From: Fasciolopsis buskii
Taxonomy: Eukaryota > Platyhelminthes > Trematoda > Plagiorchiida > Fasciolidae
NCBI GenBank assembly: GCA_008360955.1
Contig: LUCM01005763.1
Span: 19,824-83,823, forward strand
Reading direction: 5' to 3'
DNA: 64,000 nt
In this document: positions 49,501 to 54,082 of the stretch, in pieces
Position numbering within the stretch: the first letter of the stretch is position 1
How the letters are laid out: the number at the start of each line of letters is the position of its first letter
Notes under the pieces: generated by a model
Seen by the model: only the letters and a program-made list of their open reading frames with translations
Told to the model about the DNA's origin: nothing
The model's database searches: none
Translations under genes and position numbers: made by a program

Positions 49501-51834
49501 GTGTGCCCGTTCGAGTCTGTGGACCATGCACAACGCGCACTAGATAGAATCTCGAGTTCGGTCGCTCGGTTTAGTATGTGCTTTGCACCTTCAAAGTGCA
49601 AAGTACTGTTACAGGACTGGACGACAGCAGCGCCGAACGTGATACTGGATGGAGAGGAAATAACAATGGTGGACCGTTTCACCTACCTTAGTAGCTGCGT
49701 GTCGAATGATGGTAGCTCGGGATTGGAGGTAAGTACGTTTATATTCAAGGCTCGTGCAGCTTACGTTGGACTGAAGCACTTGTGACGTCGGCCTGATATT
49801 TCACTGAAGTTGAAACGTCGTGTGTACTGTGCTGCAGTGCGTTCAGTTCTGTTGTACGGTTGCGAGACGTGGAGTATGCGTGTGGGCGATGTTCGTCGGT
49901 TGGAGGTTTTCGACAACCGATGTTTACGTAGTATGGCTAGGATTGGATGGAGTGACCGGATGAGTAATATTGAGGTTAGGAATCTTGTATTGGGTGCCAC
50001 TTCTGAAAATAGCTTGTTTCGGCGTATGAAACTTAGTAGACTACGTTGGTTGGGTCACGTGTTGCGTACGGTGAACACTCGTCTACCATACCGTGCCCTA
50101 TTTTGTGTTCCTCTTAAGGAAAGGGAGAAGCCATGTGGAGGCCAACAGCTGACGTGGCAACGTGGGATAAGAAAATGTACAGCGAACTTAGGTGGAGTAG
50201 GTGTCTCACGTCTTCGTAGTTGGGGTCCGAAAGACTCGTCGACTTGCTGGCTGGAGACACTGAAGGATATGGCAGTGAACCGTGATCAGTGGCGATCGTG
50301 TTGTCATTTTCTATTGAATCAGAATGATTGAAAACGCGTACGTTTGTACAGTATGACTGTTTCGTGTGTTGGCTGTAACAGCATCTTATCTTTTCCCACC
50401 TGTGTAGGTCCACTCGCTGTTCCCCTTGGATATTCACTCTTTTTTATAGAAGCGTGTAACTCTGGGGAAAGGCAGCGGTCAGTGAGGCTTGCCTTGCTGT
50501 TTAACACTGAACAATGATGATGATTAGTAATACTAATCATTTTCTACAGTGTAGAATGAGAAATGCTCGGTATTTCCGAAAAGAATCCGCGGCTGGCGAA
50601 TGGGGTAGTGTTCGGGAGTGGAGGACTTCAGGGCCGAGACAGTCTCGTTCACTTTCGATGATGTTGAAAGCTTGATCGCCTTCAGATAACCTGTTGACTG
50701 CTACATTTAGCTCAACCTTTCAATGTCTCCGACCTTCTAATGAAGTGATTTCTGGGGTACAACTGGTGAGTCTAATTCATTCTACTGGTCGAAATTCATC
50801 AGTTGGAGTATCTCGGGGTAAGTGGATCCATTTACCAGATACTGCTTTTTTTCGGGAAAACAGCATTCACTGAGGCAGTTTATCTTCGGGCATGTGCGCC
50901 GCATATGTCAGCCATGGTTACTAGTTTAAACTGACCGCTGGCTTTGGTAATTAGGTCGCATCACAGTCCTTGCCATCGACGTTGATGGTATGATCTTACT
51001 ATCATGTTCGAGCAATGCAGTGAAAAACCGACTTTGGGATACACATCATCTCCGATTTTCAGTTCACGGACCATATTTTCAAACCGGTCATATGGGTTCA
51101 CTCAACTGATGTTTAGTTCCCTTGGTAGAACTTCAGATTGCGCAGCGTCCTGTAGGTGCTGCAGATATTCGACATGTGATCAGTTGCTAAGTTGTTATCA
51201 GTTAGTTTATTTTGGCACCCGCTAAGACTAGTATTTGTGTATTAGAAGGCCGGTATTACAGAGCACTGTTTTATACTTCTAAGGTGCAGAATGAATTCCA
51301 AAATACGATGTGCATTTTTCTTCGGATTCTTAGGGATATTTCTCAATCTATCTAAACCTTCATACTGTAAGTTGACGTCCGCATATTCTAAACCAGCGTA
51401 GACTTTCTGAAGTAGTATCCATGCAATTGTTCCCATATTTGAAGTTGAAAGTTAATAGAAAGTAACCTTGAGAAACATCACTTTTCATGATGAACCACAG
51501 TGAAATTGGGCCACCTGTTTGATCATCTTGTTTGCAACCGGTATTCGCGTGCTGGTCGATGCTGACTATTGGTCGTATATTATCCAAGCCAATAACCAAT
51601 TACTTGCATACTTAGTTAAGATCATTGGTTGTATCCTTTCGATAATATTCTACCGTATATTCCCATCGTATTTTCATCAGACCATCGCTTGAAAATGAAG
51701 TCATAATGGCACCGCAAGATGAAGATGATTTGATTTTCGAAGATTTTGCTCGATTGCGTTTAAAGGCTGTCGAATCTGAATCCGTCTCAACGCAGGAACA
51801 TTCATCTCCGAATACTAACGACCCATTTACATGA
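8388..51834 (+). CDS. Beta-arrestin, complete coding region in 13 of 14 exons (two alternative exons 9)
   Basis: Arrestins bind activated, phosphorylated G-protein-coupled receptors at the plasma membrane, uncouple G proteins and link receptors to AP2/clathrin endocytosis and signalling. Coding exons are 8388-8431, 8470-8500, 8539-8599, 9628-9992, 11826-11885, 14183-14250, 37413-37548, 40591-40675, then 41454-41526 or 42560-42632, then 43375-43521, 44451-44537, 45581-45850 and 51681-51834. The sum is 1581 nt, 526 residues plus stop. Vertebrate beta-arrestins have about 410-418; the excess is an N-domain insertion and a longer C-tail linker. Visible landmarks: phosphate-sensing R15, K18, K19, R33; finger loop [18 protein letters not shown] at 69-86; polar core D34, R214, D342, D349 and R500; lariat region [19 protein letters not shown]-tail [14 protein letters not shown] at 491-504. 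Arrestin-family assignment is near certain. Beta-type rather than visual is inferred from the AP2 motif. Confidence 0.95.
8432..8469 (+). other. Arrestin intron 1, 38 nt
   Basis: A minimal intron from GTGAGA to CTTTAG. Removing it restores the conserved GTRVFKK sequence. Introns of this size near the 5' end are known from flatworm genes. Confidence 0.8.
8470..8500 (+). CDS. Beta-arrestin exon 2 (31-nt micro-exon)
   Basis: It encodes (R)[10 protein letters not shown], the first beta-strand of the N-domain, with the two lysines (K18, K19) that in other arrestins contact receptor phosphates. Acceptor CTTTAG and donor GTTTGT bound it, and both neighbouring introns are exactly 38 nt. It enters in phase 2 and leaves in phase 0. 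Confidence 0.82.
8501..8538 (+). other. Arrestin intron 2, 38 nt
   Basis: A second minimal intron, GTTTGT to TTGTCCAG, the same length as intron 1. Removing it joins NGK to VTTYLCKRD. Confidence 0.82.
8539..8599 (+). CDS. Beta-arrestin exon 3
   Basis: It encodes [20 protein letters not shown] plus a split codon, matching the family segment LTVYLGKRDFVDHIDLVDP. It supplies R33 (phosphate contact) and D34, the first aspartate of the buried polar core. The acceptor is TTGTCCAG and the donor GTAAGA. It leaves in phase 1, matching exon 4. Confidence 0.9.
8600..9627 (+). other. Arrestin intron 3
   Basis: 1028 nt from GTAAGA to TTTCAG. No coding segment or repeat family is recognised inside it. 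Confidence 0.8.
9628..9992 (+). CDS. Beta-arrestin exon 4: finger loop, long insertion, helix I
   Basis: This is the longest exon, residues 46-167. It begins with GVVLIDPEY and contains the finger loop [18 protein letters not shown] (residues 69-86), which inserts into the receptor core in known complexes. It ends with the helix I segment [15 protein letters not shown] and FPFFFQ. Between Q93 and P145 there are 51 residues where vertebrate beta-arrestins have about 10, an insertion of roughly 41 rich in G, N, T and S. The acceptor is ATTTCAG. The donor GTATGT follows Q167, phase 0. The reading frame is open further upstream (from 9519), but that part is intron. Confidence 0.95.
9993..11825 (+). 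other. Arrestin intron 4, contains a large inverted repeat
   Basis: 1833 nt. Two arms of about 300 nt, at about 10450-10790 and 11350-11680, are imperfect reverse complements (see separate entry). The centre (10800-11340) has a 122-codon minus-strand frame, cysteine-rich at its start, with no family I recognise. Confidence 0.8.
10450..11680. repeat. Imperfect inverted repeat, arms about 300 nt, spacer about 550 nt
   Basis: The left arm contains ACATCAGTTCACAACTCTAA (10563-10582). The reverse complement of the right arm contains GCATCAGTTCACAACTCTAA at about 11550. Similarity continues on both sides, for example GACAGGTGGGCCAGGAAAGT against GACAAGTGGGCCAGGGAAGT, and ACTCATGCA against ACTCATGCC. 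Either two copies of one repeat inserted head to head, or a foldback element. Transcribed in the arrestin pre-mRNA, it could form a long hairpin. Confidence 0.7.
11826..11885 (+). CDS. Beta-arrestin exon 5
   Basis: Exactly 20 codons, phase 0 at both ends: [20 protein letters not shown]. It aligns without gaps to the vertebrate segment [20 protein letters not shown] and leads into the middle loop. The acceptor is CTTCCAG and the donor GTGAGC. Confidence 0.95.
11886..14182 (+). other. Arrestin intron 5
   Basis: 2297 nt from GTGAGC to GATAG. It contains a LINE 3' end at about 11995-12743. The rest has only short open frames with no recognised similarity. Confidence 0.8.
11995..12743 (+). mobile_element. 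LINE 3' end, copy 1 of a near-identical pair
   Basis: The translation [15 protein letters not shown] (from 11998) matches [11 protein letters not shown] of the larger element at 47-50 kb, followed by a decayed copy of the segment corresponding to its [17 protein letters not shown]. From about 12228 to 12743 it is almost base-for-base the same as 19609-20123. It ends in GATAATGATGCTGATG, a short ATG-type tail. Confidence 0.75.
14183..14250 (+). CDS. Beta-arrestin exon 6 (middle loop to 160 loop)
   Basis: It encodes [20 protein letters not shown] then QK and a split arginine (CG|A), matching the family pattern ACGVDYEVKAF...EKIHKR. It follows exon 5 in phase 0 and leaves in phase 2. The donor is a consensus GTAAGT. 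The acceptor GTGATAG sits behind a T-rich stretch. It completes the middle-loop region and covers the so-called 160 loop. Confidence 0.92.
15040..16440 (-). mobile_element. LINE reverse-transcriptase remnant, minus strand
   Basis: Minus-strand frames read [10 protein letters not shown] (about 16147), [20 protein letters not shown] then [20 protein letters not shown] (16050-15930), and [17 protein letters not shown] (about 15860-15810), a decayed jockey-superfamily RT (compare FLDFSSAFNSL). Below 15331 a frame with [17 protein letters not shown] and DIHLSACKE resembles the C-terminal region of the same kind of element. Frames change several times, so it is inactive. It shares its family with the remnant at 59.6-60.3 kb. 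Confidence 0.7.
17400..18055 (+). mobile_element. LINE 3' end remnant with ACTGA tail
   Basis: The + strand translates, with stops, to [11 protein letters not shown] (about 17460), [12 protein letters not shown] (about 17516) and [15 protein letters not shown] (about 17656), the C-terminal module of the fluke LINE whose better copy is at 49.8-50.1 kb. From 17830 the 3' untranslated part resembles 31560-31790 and 39255-39466. It ends near GCAAAGTTAACTGAACTG at 18037-18054. Confidence 0.6.
19609..20123 (+). mobile_element. LINE 3' end, copy 2 of a near-identical pair
   Basis: It encodes [20 protein letters not shown] then [17 protein letters not shown], corresponding to [12 protein letters not shown] and [11 protein letters not shown] of the element at 47-50 kb. 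Compared with 12228-12743 I count only a few differences: one A-run indel (19752) and about three substitutions. The similarity starts abruptly at about GATTATTGG and stops at GCGATAA. Confidence 0.8.
20124..23100. other. Intron 6 segment, nothing recognised
   Basis: Open frames of up to 118 codons occur on the minus strand (21679-22035) but have no recognisable motif. No RNA gene or array is visible. Confidence 0.35.
23129..23224. repeat. Microsatellite, ATAC/TA mixed tract
   Basis: About 96 bases of ATATAC units that turn into (TA)n with interspersed GT steps. Open frames across it (repeats of YIHIYIY) are artefacts. Confidence 0.95.
25167..25182. repeat. (TA)n microsatellite
   Basis: Eight AT repeats, separated from the larger tract at 25304 by a 120-nt segment that carries a hammerhead-like motif. 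Confidence 0.9.
25210..25260 (-). ncRNA. Degenerate hammerhead-ribozyme-like motif
   Basis: Read on the minus strand, 25258-25226 gives ACAACGAG, TCC, TAGTTT, GGA, TCGAAACGT. This resembles the right half of a hammerhead core (stem II TCC/GGA followed by GAAAC), as found in hammerhead-bearing retroelements such as Penelope-like elements. The invariant CUGAUGA is replaced by a divergent sequence, so it should not be active. It sits between two (TA)n tracts. The assignment is tentative. Confidence 0.25.
25304..25358. repeat. (TA)n microsatellite
   Basis: About 27 uninterrupted TA repeats. Confidence 0.95.
27080..31036 (+). mobile_element. Near full-length but decayed LINE (APE endonuclease + RT)
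   Basis: In order: a GC-richer 5' region (27.1-27.8 kb); [14 protein letters not shown] (27806), the usual start of the endonuclease; [20 protein letters not shown] with GD*NARAGP (about 28165-28260, one stop in the GDxNA motif); [14 protein letters not shown] (about 28305); and [10 protein letters not shown] (about 28430). The RT follows: [19 protein letters not shown] (29708), [10 protein letters not shown] (about 30045) and FTDDIGL in place of YADD (about 30180). A C-terminal frame of 215 codons (30198-30845) holds [16 protein letters not shown] sequence ([18 protein letters not shown]). It ends near (AAGT)n at 31013-31036. Many frameshifts; inactive. Confidence 0.8.
31126..31790 (+). mobile_element. 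LINE 3' end remnant
   Basis: At 31180-31440 the + strand gives [23 protein letters not shown] and LGWLGHV-like pieces ([10 protein letters not shown] frame-shifted), matching the C-terminal module of the element at 47-50 kb. The following untranslated part, with GAGATCCACAAGGTCTCCCA at 31569, is shared with 17.83-17.96 and 39.26-39.40 kb. It lies directly behind the 27-31 kb element. Confidence 0.55.
31791..36330. other. Intron 6 segment without a recognised gene
   Basis: Only short open frames. It contains an (AAT)n tract at 34481-34536. At 34129-34140 GGTTCAAACCCC looks like a Pol III box B, but no box A sits at the right distance. Confidence 0.4.
34481..34536. repeat. (AAT)n microsatellite
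   Basis: About 18 AAT units with one ACG interruption. The asparagine-run and leucine-run open frames across it are artefacts. Confidence 0.95.
36331..36359. repeat. Perfect 13-bp inverted repeat with 3-nt loop
   Basis: ATCCTTTACACGG, GAT, CCGTGTAAAGGAT. All 13 pairs match. It lies in intron 6, 1.05 kb before exon 7. Confidence 0.95.
37413..37548 (+). CDS. Beta-arrestin exon 7 (end of N-domain, hinge)
   Basis: It follows a 23,162-nt intron. It completes the split arginine and continues [20 protein letters not shown], then runs to LEASLDKE. R214 in SVRLAIRK corresponds to the polar-core arginine (R169 in beta-arrestin-1) that is released when receptor phosphates bind. The acceptor GTGGACAG lies behind a long T-rich tract. 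The donor is GTAAGT, phase 0. Confidence 0.95.
38410..38990 (-). mobile_element. LINE reverse-transcriptase fragment, minus strand
   Basis: Minus-strand frames read [11 protein letters not shown] (about 38840), typical of the linker before the RT domain, and [20 protein letters not shown] then SLLSESGI (38560-38480), a decayed form of [16 protein letters not shown]. Other pieces fall in different frames, so it is not functional. Its orientation is opposite to the arrestin gene. Confidence 0.65.
39255..39466 (+). mobile_element. LINE 3' untranslated remnant
   Basis: GAGATCCGTATGGGCTCCCA at 39263, then AATGGTGTTTTTGCATTCGA at about 39329, resemble 31569-31660. It ends at TGCATAAACTGAACTT, the same tail type as at 18.04 and 8.29 kb. 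Confidence 0.5.
40591..40675 (+). CDS. Beta-arrestin exon 8 (start of C-domain)
   Basis: It encodes [20 protein letters not shown] then TVKKIKLS, closely matching [27 protein letters not shown]. It ends after the first base of the next valine codon, with donor GTAGGT (phase 1). Both alternative exons 9 begin with two bases that complete a valine codon from this end. Confidence 0.95.
40676..41453 (+). other. Arrestin intron 8 (to exon 9a)
   Basis: 778 nt. Its end is a (CT)n pyrimidine tract at 41405-41421 in front of the 9a acceptor. No further copy of exon 9 is seen. Confidence 0.8.
41454..41526 (+). CDS. Beta-arrestin alternative exon 9a (C-loop variant a)
   Basis: 73 nt, entering in phase 1 and leaving in phase 2. 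It encodes residues 284-308, [20 protein letters not shown] then EAEH(E), aligning to [20 protein letters not shown] of vertebrate beta-arrestin, which spans beta-arrestin-1 residues about 235-259 and contains the C-loop. The acceptor GCCGCTAG follows a (CT)n polypyrimidine tract. The donor is GTAAGC. Exon 9b has identical length and phases. This copy is the closer of the two to vertebrate sequence around ADI-LF-A-Y-C. Confidence 0.92.
41527..42559 (+). other. Interval between alternative exons 9a and 9b
   Basis: 1033 nt, so steric interference between closely spaced splice sites cannot explain the mutual exclusion. It has a G-run (41896-41906) after a T-rich tract and a CACT-rich stretch (42380-42435). 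I find no third exon copy. Confidence 0.7.
42560..42632 (+). CDS. Beta-arrestin alternative exon 9b (C-loop variant b)
   Basis: 73 nt with the same phases as 9a. It encodes [20 protein letters not shown] then ELES(E). It starts with VRQ as vertebrate beta-arrestins do, and shares V, Q, L, Y, C, V, D, E, E and E with 9a (10 of 25 positions), so the duplication is old. The acceptor GGTGTAG follows a long pyrimidine-rich stretch, and the donor is GTAAGT. Joining 9a to 9b shifts the frame and meets TAA inside 9b, so the two should be mutually exclusive. Confidence 0.9.
42633..43374 (+). other. Arrestin intron between 9b and 10
   Basis: 742 nt with a (TA)n tract at 42866-42890. A 74-codon minus-strand frame at 42945-43169 has no recognised similarity. 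Confidence 0.75.
42866..42890. repeat. (TA)n microsatellite
   Basis: About 12 TA units in the intron just after exon 9b. Confidence 0.95.
43375..43521 (+). CDS. Beta-arrestin exon 10 (lariat loop, polar-core aspartates)
   Basis: It completes the glutamate split from either exon 9 and encodes a variable stretch, then [20 protein letters not shown] and [15 protein letters not shown]342 and D349 correspond to polar-core D290 and D297 of beta-arrestin-1. K346 corresponds to the lariat-loop phosphate contact K294. The acceptor is CCTTTCAG, and the donor GTGAGT leaves in phase 2. Confidence 0.95.
43522..44450 (+). other. Arrestin intron 10
   Basis: 929 nt, GTGAGT to TTTTTTTTAG. Nothing recognised inside. 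Confidence 0.8.
44451..44537 (+). CDS. Beta-arrestin exon 11
   Basis: 29 codons' worth, phase 2 to phase 2: a split isoleucine, then [20 protein letters not shown] and RLVLGFGS. It aligns to [25 protein letters not shown]. The acceptor follows eight T's (TTTTTTTTAG). The donor is GTTTGT, weaker than the other donors but with perfect phase agreement. Confidence 0.93.
44538..45580 (+). other. Arrestin intron 11
   Basis: 1043 nt, GTTTGT to CTTGTAG, with a (TA)n tract at 44809-44833. Vertebrate beta-arrestin-1 has an alternative short insertion near this place. I see no matching mini-exon here. Confidence 0.8.
44809..44833. repeat. (TA)n microsatellite
   Basis: About 12 TA units in intron 11. 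Confidence 0.95.
45581..45850 (+). CDS. Beta-arrestin exon 12 (last C-domain strand and C-tail linker)
   Basis: It opens with [16 protein letters not shown], matching DVAVELPFTLMHPKP, the last core strand. It then encodes an acidic, flexible linker (residues about 402-476) with no similarity to vertebrate linkers. At 458-465 it reads DLINLAGE, which resembles the clathrin box LIELD/LIEFD but lacks the final acidic residue. The donor GTATGC leaves in phase 2. Confidence 0.93.
47160..50527 (+). mobile_element. LINE with intact endonuclease frame and broken RT
   Basis: The endonuclease begins with [20 protein letters not shown] and [13 protein letters not shown] (47377-47480). It continues in a 256-codon frame (47567-48337) with the catalytic GDFNAQVG (47834), the substrate-side DHIAL (about 48046) and SDHAL (48124). 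The RT has HRGIS (about 49000), [14 protein letters not shown] (49195), GVRQ then CPISPF across a frameshift near 49380, and EYADDV (49484). The C-terminal module has [20 protein letters not shown] (49852-49911) and LRWLGHVLR. Stops at 48335, 48671, about 48880 and 49012 make it inactive. It ends in ACAATGATGATGAT, a short ATG-type tail. It is an RTE/CR1-like APE element; the clade is not resolved. Confidence 0.85.
50520..50540. repeat. Perfect 10-bp palindrome at the LINE 3' end
   Basis: ATGATTAGTA, A, TACTAATCAT. It overlaps the last ATG unit of the LINE tail. Confidence 0.9.
51681..51834 (+). CDS. Beta-arrestin exon 13 (C-tail, AP2 motif, stop)
   Basis: The acceptor TTTTCATCAG is followed by [16 protein letters not shown], then [19 protein letters not shown] and a polar end closing in NDPFT with TGA at 51832-51834. 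F495, F498, R500 and R502 match the AP2 beta2-adaptin-binding residues of beta-arrestins (IVFEDFARxRLK). R500 is also the polar-core arginine that locks the C-tail in the basal state. The phase fits exon 12 directly across a 5.8-kb intron, so no missing exon is needed. Confidence 0.95.
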
Positions 51835-53090
51835 TTGGTAGTTGTTCCTTTTTACATGTCATCAGCACATCATTGATATCATATCTCCCCTCGGGAACCA
51901 TCCGAGTAACCAACAGATTCATGTATTGAGTCATCATTGGGTAATTGTTTTATCTCCCGCCTATCGTGACCATAGCGCAACTGTTGGATGTTTGCATTCC
52001 ACTGAAATGGCTTTATGCTGCATGCATTTTTATCTTGTAACGTGTTCCTCCGTCTTTTTATACTTGACTATCACAACTTCACACCCACTTAATCAATTTC
52101 AACAACTTGATTTCTGTAAGCGAACTTCCGCGTTTACTTCCCTCGTAATCTGTGCATCCCCGGTCAAATTTGTGATGCACAATCACCTTTACAACTGTGA
52201 ATATCAATAAGAAATTTTGGATTAGTTGTAGCTATCAGTCCTACTTAGTTACGTCAATGCTTTCGAGTGGTCGAATTTGATCCCATATTCATCCGATATA
52301 TTTATGCTGCAGATCTTGTCGGAAAACCAATTCGTTGCTTGCCAGGCTCTACCTCGCTTGATTGTAGACCTTGATCATGATCATCATTCGATTGTTTTGA
52401 TCCTACTGAATGGAATCGTCAATTTTATTTTCATGCTTTATATTTTTCTGTCTGTTTGTTTACCAGTAATCATTTTATTTCAATCTTTTCATCACATTCT
52501 CACCTATTTCCGCTTTTTGTCTTCTCTGAAAATATTCGATAATTTTCCCCCATCTCGCCGCATTTTGATTGCGCTCAGTCACTGATTTGGTAAATGATTT
52601 TCGCGGCAAGCTGTTCAATAGTTATTTTATCTTTATCGTTGAAAATATTTGTGTACAGTGATTCACTTCTGTGATTTGTCACTATCCAGTAGTATTTCCC
52701 TAAGTATGCACTCCCATTGTTCACTGAATATATTCTACTTTATTTTACATTAGGCAAACACCATGCCTGGTTTTTTAATCGTACATATTTCGTGCACCTT
52801 TCCTTACCTTAACCCATCACTGTACGCGTCACTGAATTTGTATAGCAACGTTAATGTCTTATTTCTATGTAACCATTATCATCTACCTAATTTTTGTCAT
52901 CCTCGTCCACTTCAGTGCTCACACCAAGTTCGCTTCTATGCAGTGTTCTTTGTTTTCCTTCTGATCTCAACTCATTCAGAAATTTCACTGTCTTCACACA
53001 CACACACAAGCCTGCACAAACGCACTAAAAATGAAAACAAGTTGCCTTGTCTCTTTATACTGTCTAAATAAACTACTCCGGACGATTAGT
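51835..53090 (+). other. Predicted arrestin 3' untranslated region
   Basis: T-rich sequence without a convincing coding segment between the stop codon and the poly(A) signal. It contains the palindrome TGATCATGATCA near 52374 and a short (CA)n run near 53000. Open frames here are short and have no recognisable similarity. The end point is inferred from the AATAAA only. Confidence 0.5.
53067..53072 (+). terminator. Poly(A) signal of the arrestin mRNA
   Basis: AATAAA is the first canonical hexamer I find after the stop codon at 51834. It is followed about 20 nt later by a GT-rich stretch (AGTGTTTTCGTTG), as expected for a downstream element. This predicts a 3' untranslated region of about 1.25 kb. 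Confidence 0.6.
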
Positions 53091-53227
53091 GTTTTCGTTG
53101 ACATTCCTCTCACAATAATTGACATGTTTGCTTTGGAACAGACTCTGTGGCGCAGGAGACATCAGAGTGCGCGTGAAATTAGGATTGTAAAAATGTTCAG
53201 GTAGGTCGCTTTAGAATGAGTCTTCAT

Positions 53228-53310
53228 GGTCGGAGCTAGTCAAATGGTCAAGATCTAGACCTAACACCATGAACGTCGCGGATTCGAATCATCCTACCAC
53301 AGGTCAACTC
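53228..53310 (+). repeat. tRNA-derived SINE head (Pol III box A and B)
   Basis: Box A TAGTCAAATGG at 53237-53247 and box B GGATTCGAATC at 53280-53290 match the Pol III consensus sequences and lie 43 nt apart, the usual tRNA spacing. The outer ends TGGTCGG and CCTACCA pair at 6 of 7 positions. The T-stem does not pair, so it is not a working tRNA. A SINE body probably follows, but its end is unclear. Confidence 0.45.
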
Positions 53311-54028
53311 TCCCATTTGACAAGTTTCCAGTGTTCGTGGTCCACTTTGTGGAAACAGTGCACTTCGTGGTATGTATGTAAACGGTGGTAAATATACCAC
53401 GACCATTGTTATTATTGAACGGACCATTGGAGACCACAGAATCTCCACCGAAAGTCACTCAGTCCTTACTAGGAATCAGTAATGGACATCCACCGAGTTC
53501 CACCAGAGACTGACTGAACGATTGTGGTCCGAACGTCATAGCGCTTAGACCGTCGGAACCGGCTATCAACCACTTATTGACTACCAGTACTGCATAATCC
53601 GGAGCCCTTCTTTCTGCACCTCAGATTGTTATGTGGTCGCCAACGTCTTCCATAAACGTACTTTAATGTGACCCACGTGTATATCATGATCGCATACTAC
53701 TTCTTTCCTCTGTGGACATCTGTGATCACAACCTTCATGTTGGTTCTAAATAAACAACCTCAGTGAACTCGCATAAGTGCAAAACCTCCTGACCCATCTA
53801 CTTTTATGCGATTAACCCTGCGAGAGAATAAGTTGGCTTATTGGATGTCTCTAAATGCAGCCGTCCATGCGTTGCGAGCTACCTCATGGCGTGCACATCG
53901 CAGAATCCAGTTATTGCATCAGGCCAACTGAAGACCCAGGTAATCCATGTCTGGCCTAATAGTGCTTACCCATGTCTTCACTTGTTTCAAACCCCGCCGG
54001 CACAACGACTGTTGTGTTTAGGTCCTTG

Positions 54029-54082
<54 letters not shown>

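Larger units (their letters stand above)
45851..51680 (+). other. Arrestin intron 12, holds the best-preserved LINE
   Basis: 5830 nt, GTATGC to TTTTCATCAG. About 3.4 kb of it is the LINE at 47.16-50.53 kb in the same orientation as the gene. The flanks (45.85-47.1 and 50.54-51.68 kb) have no recognised content. Confidence 0.8.
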
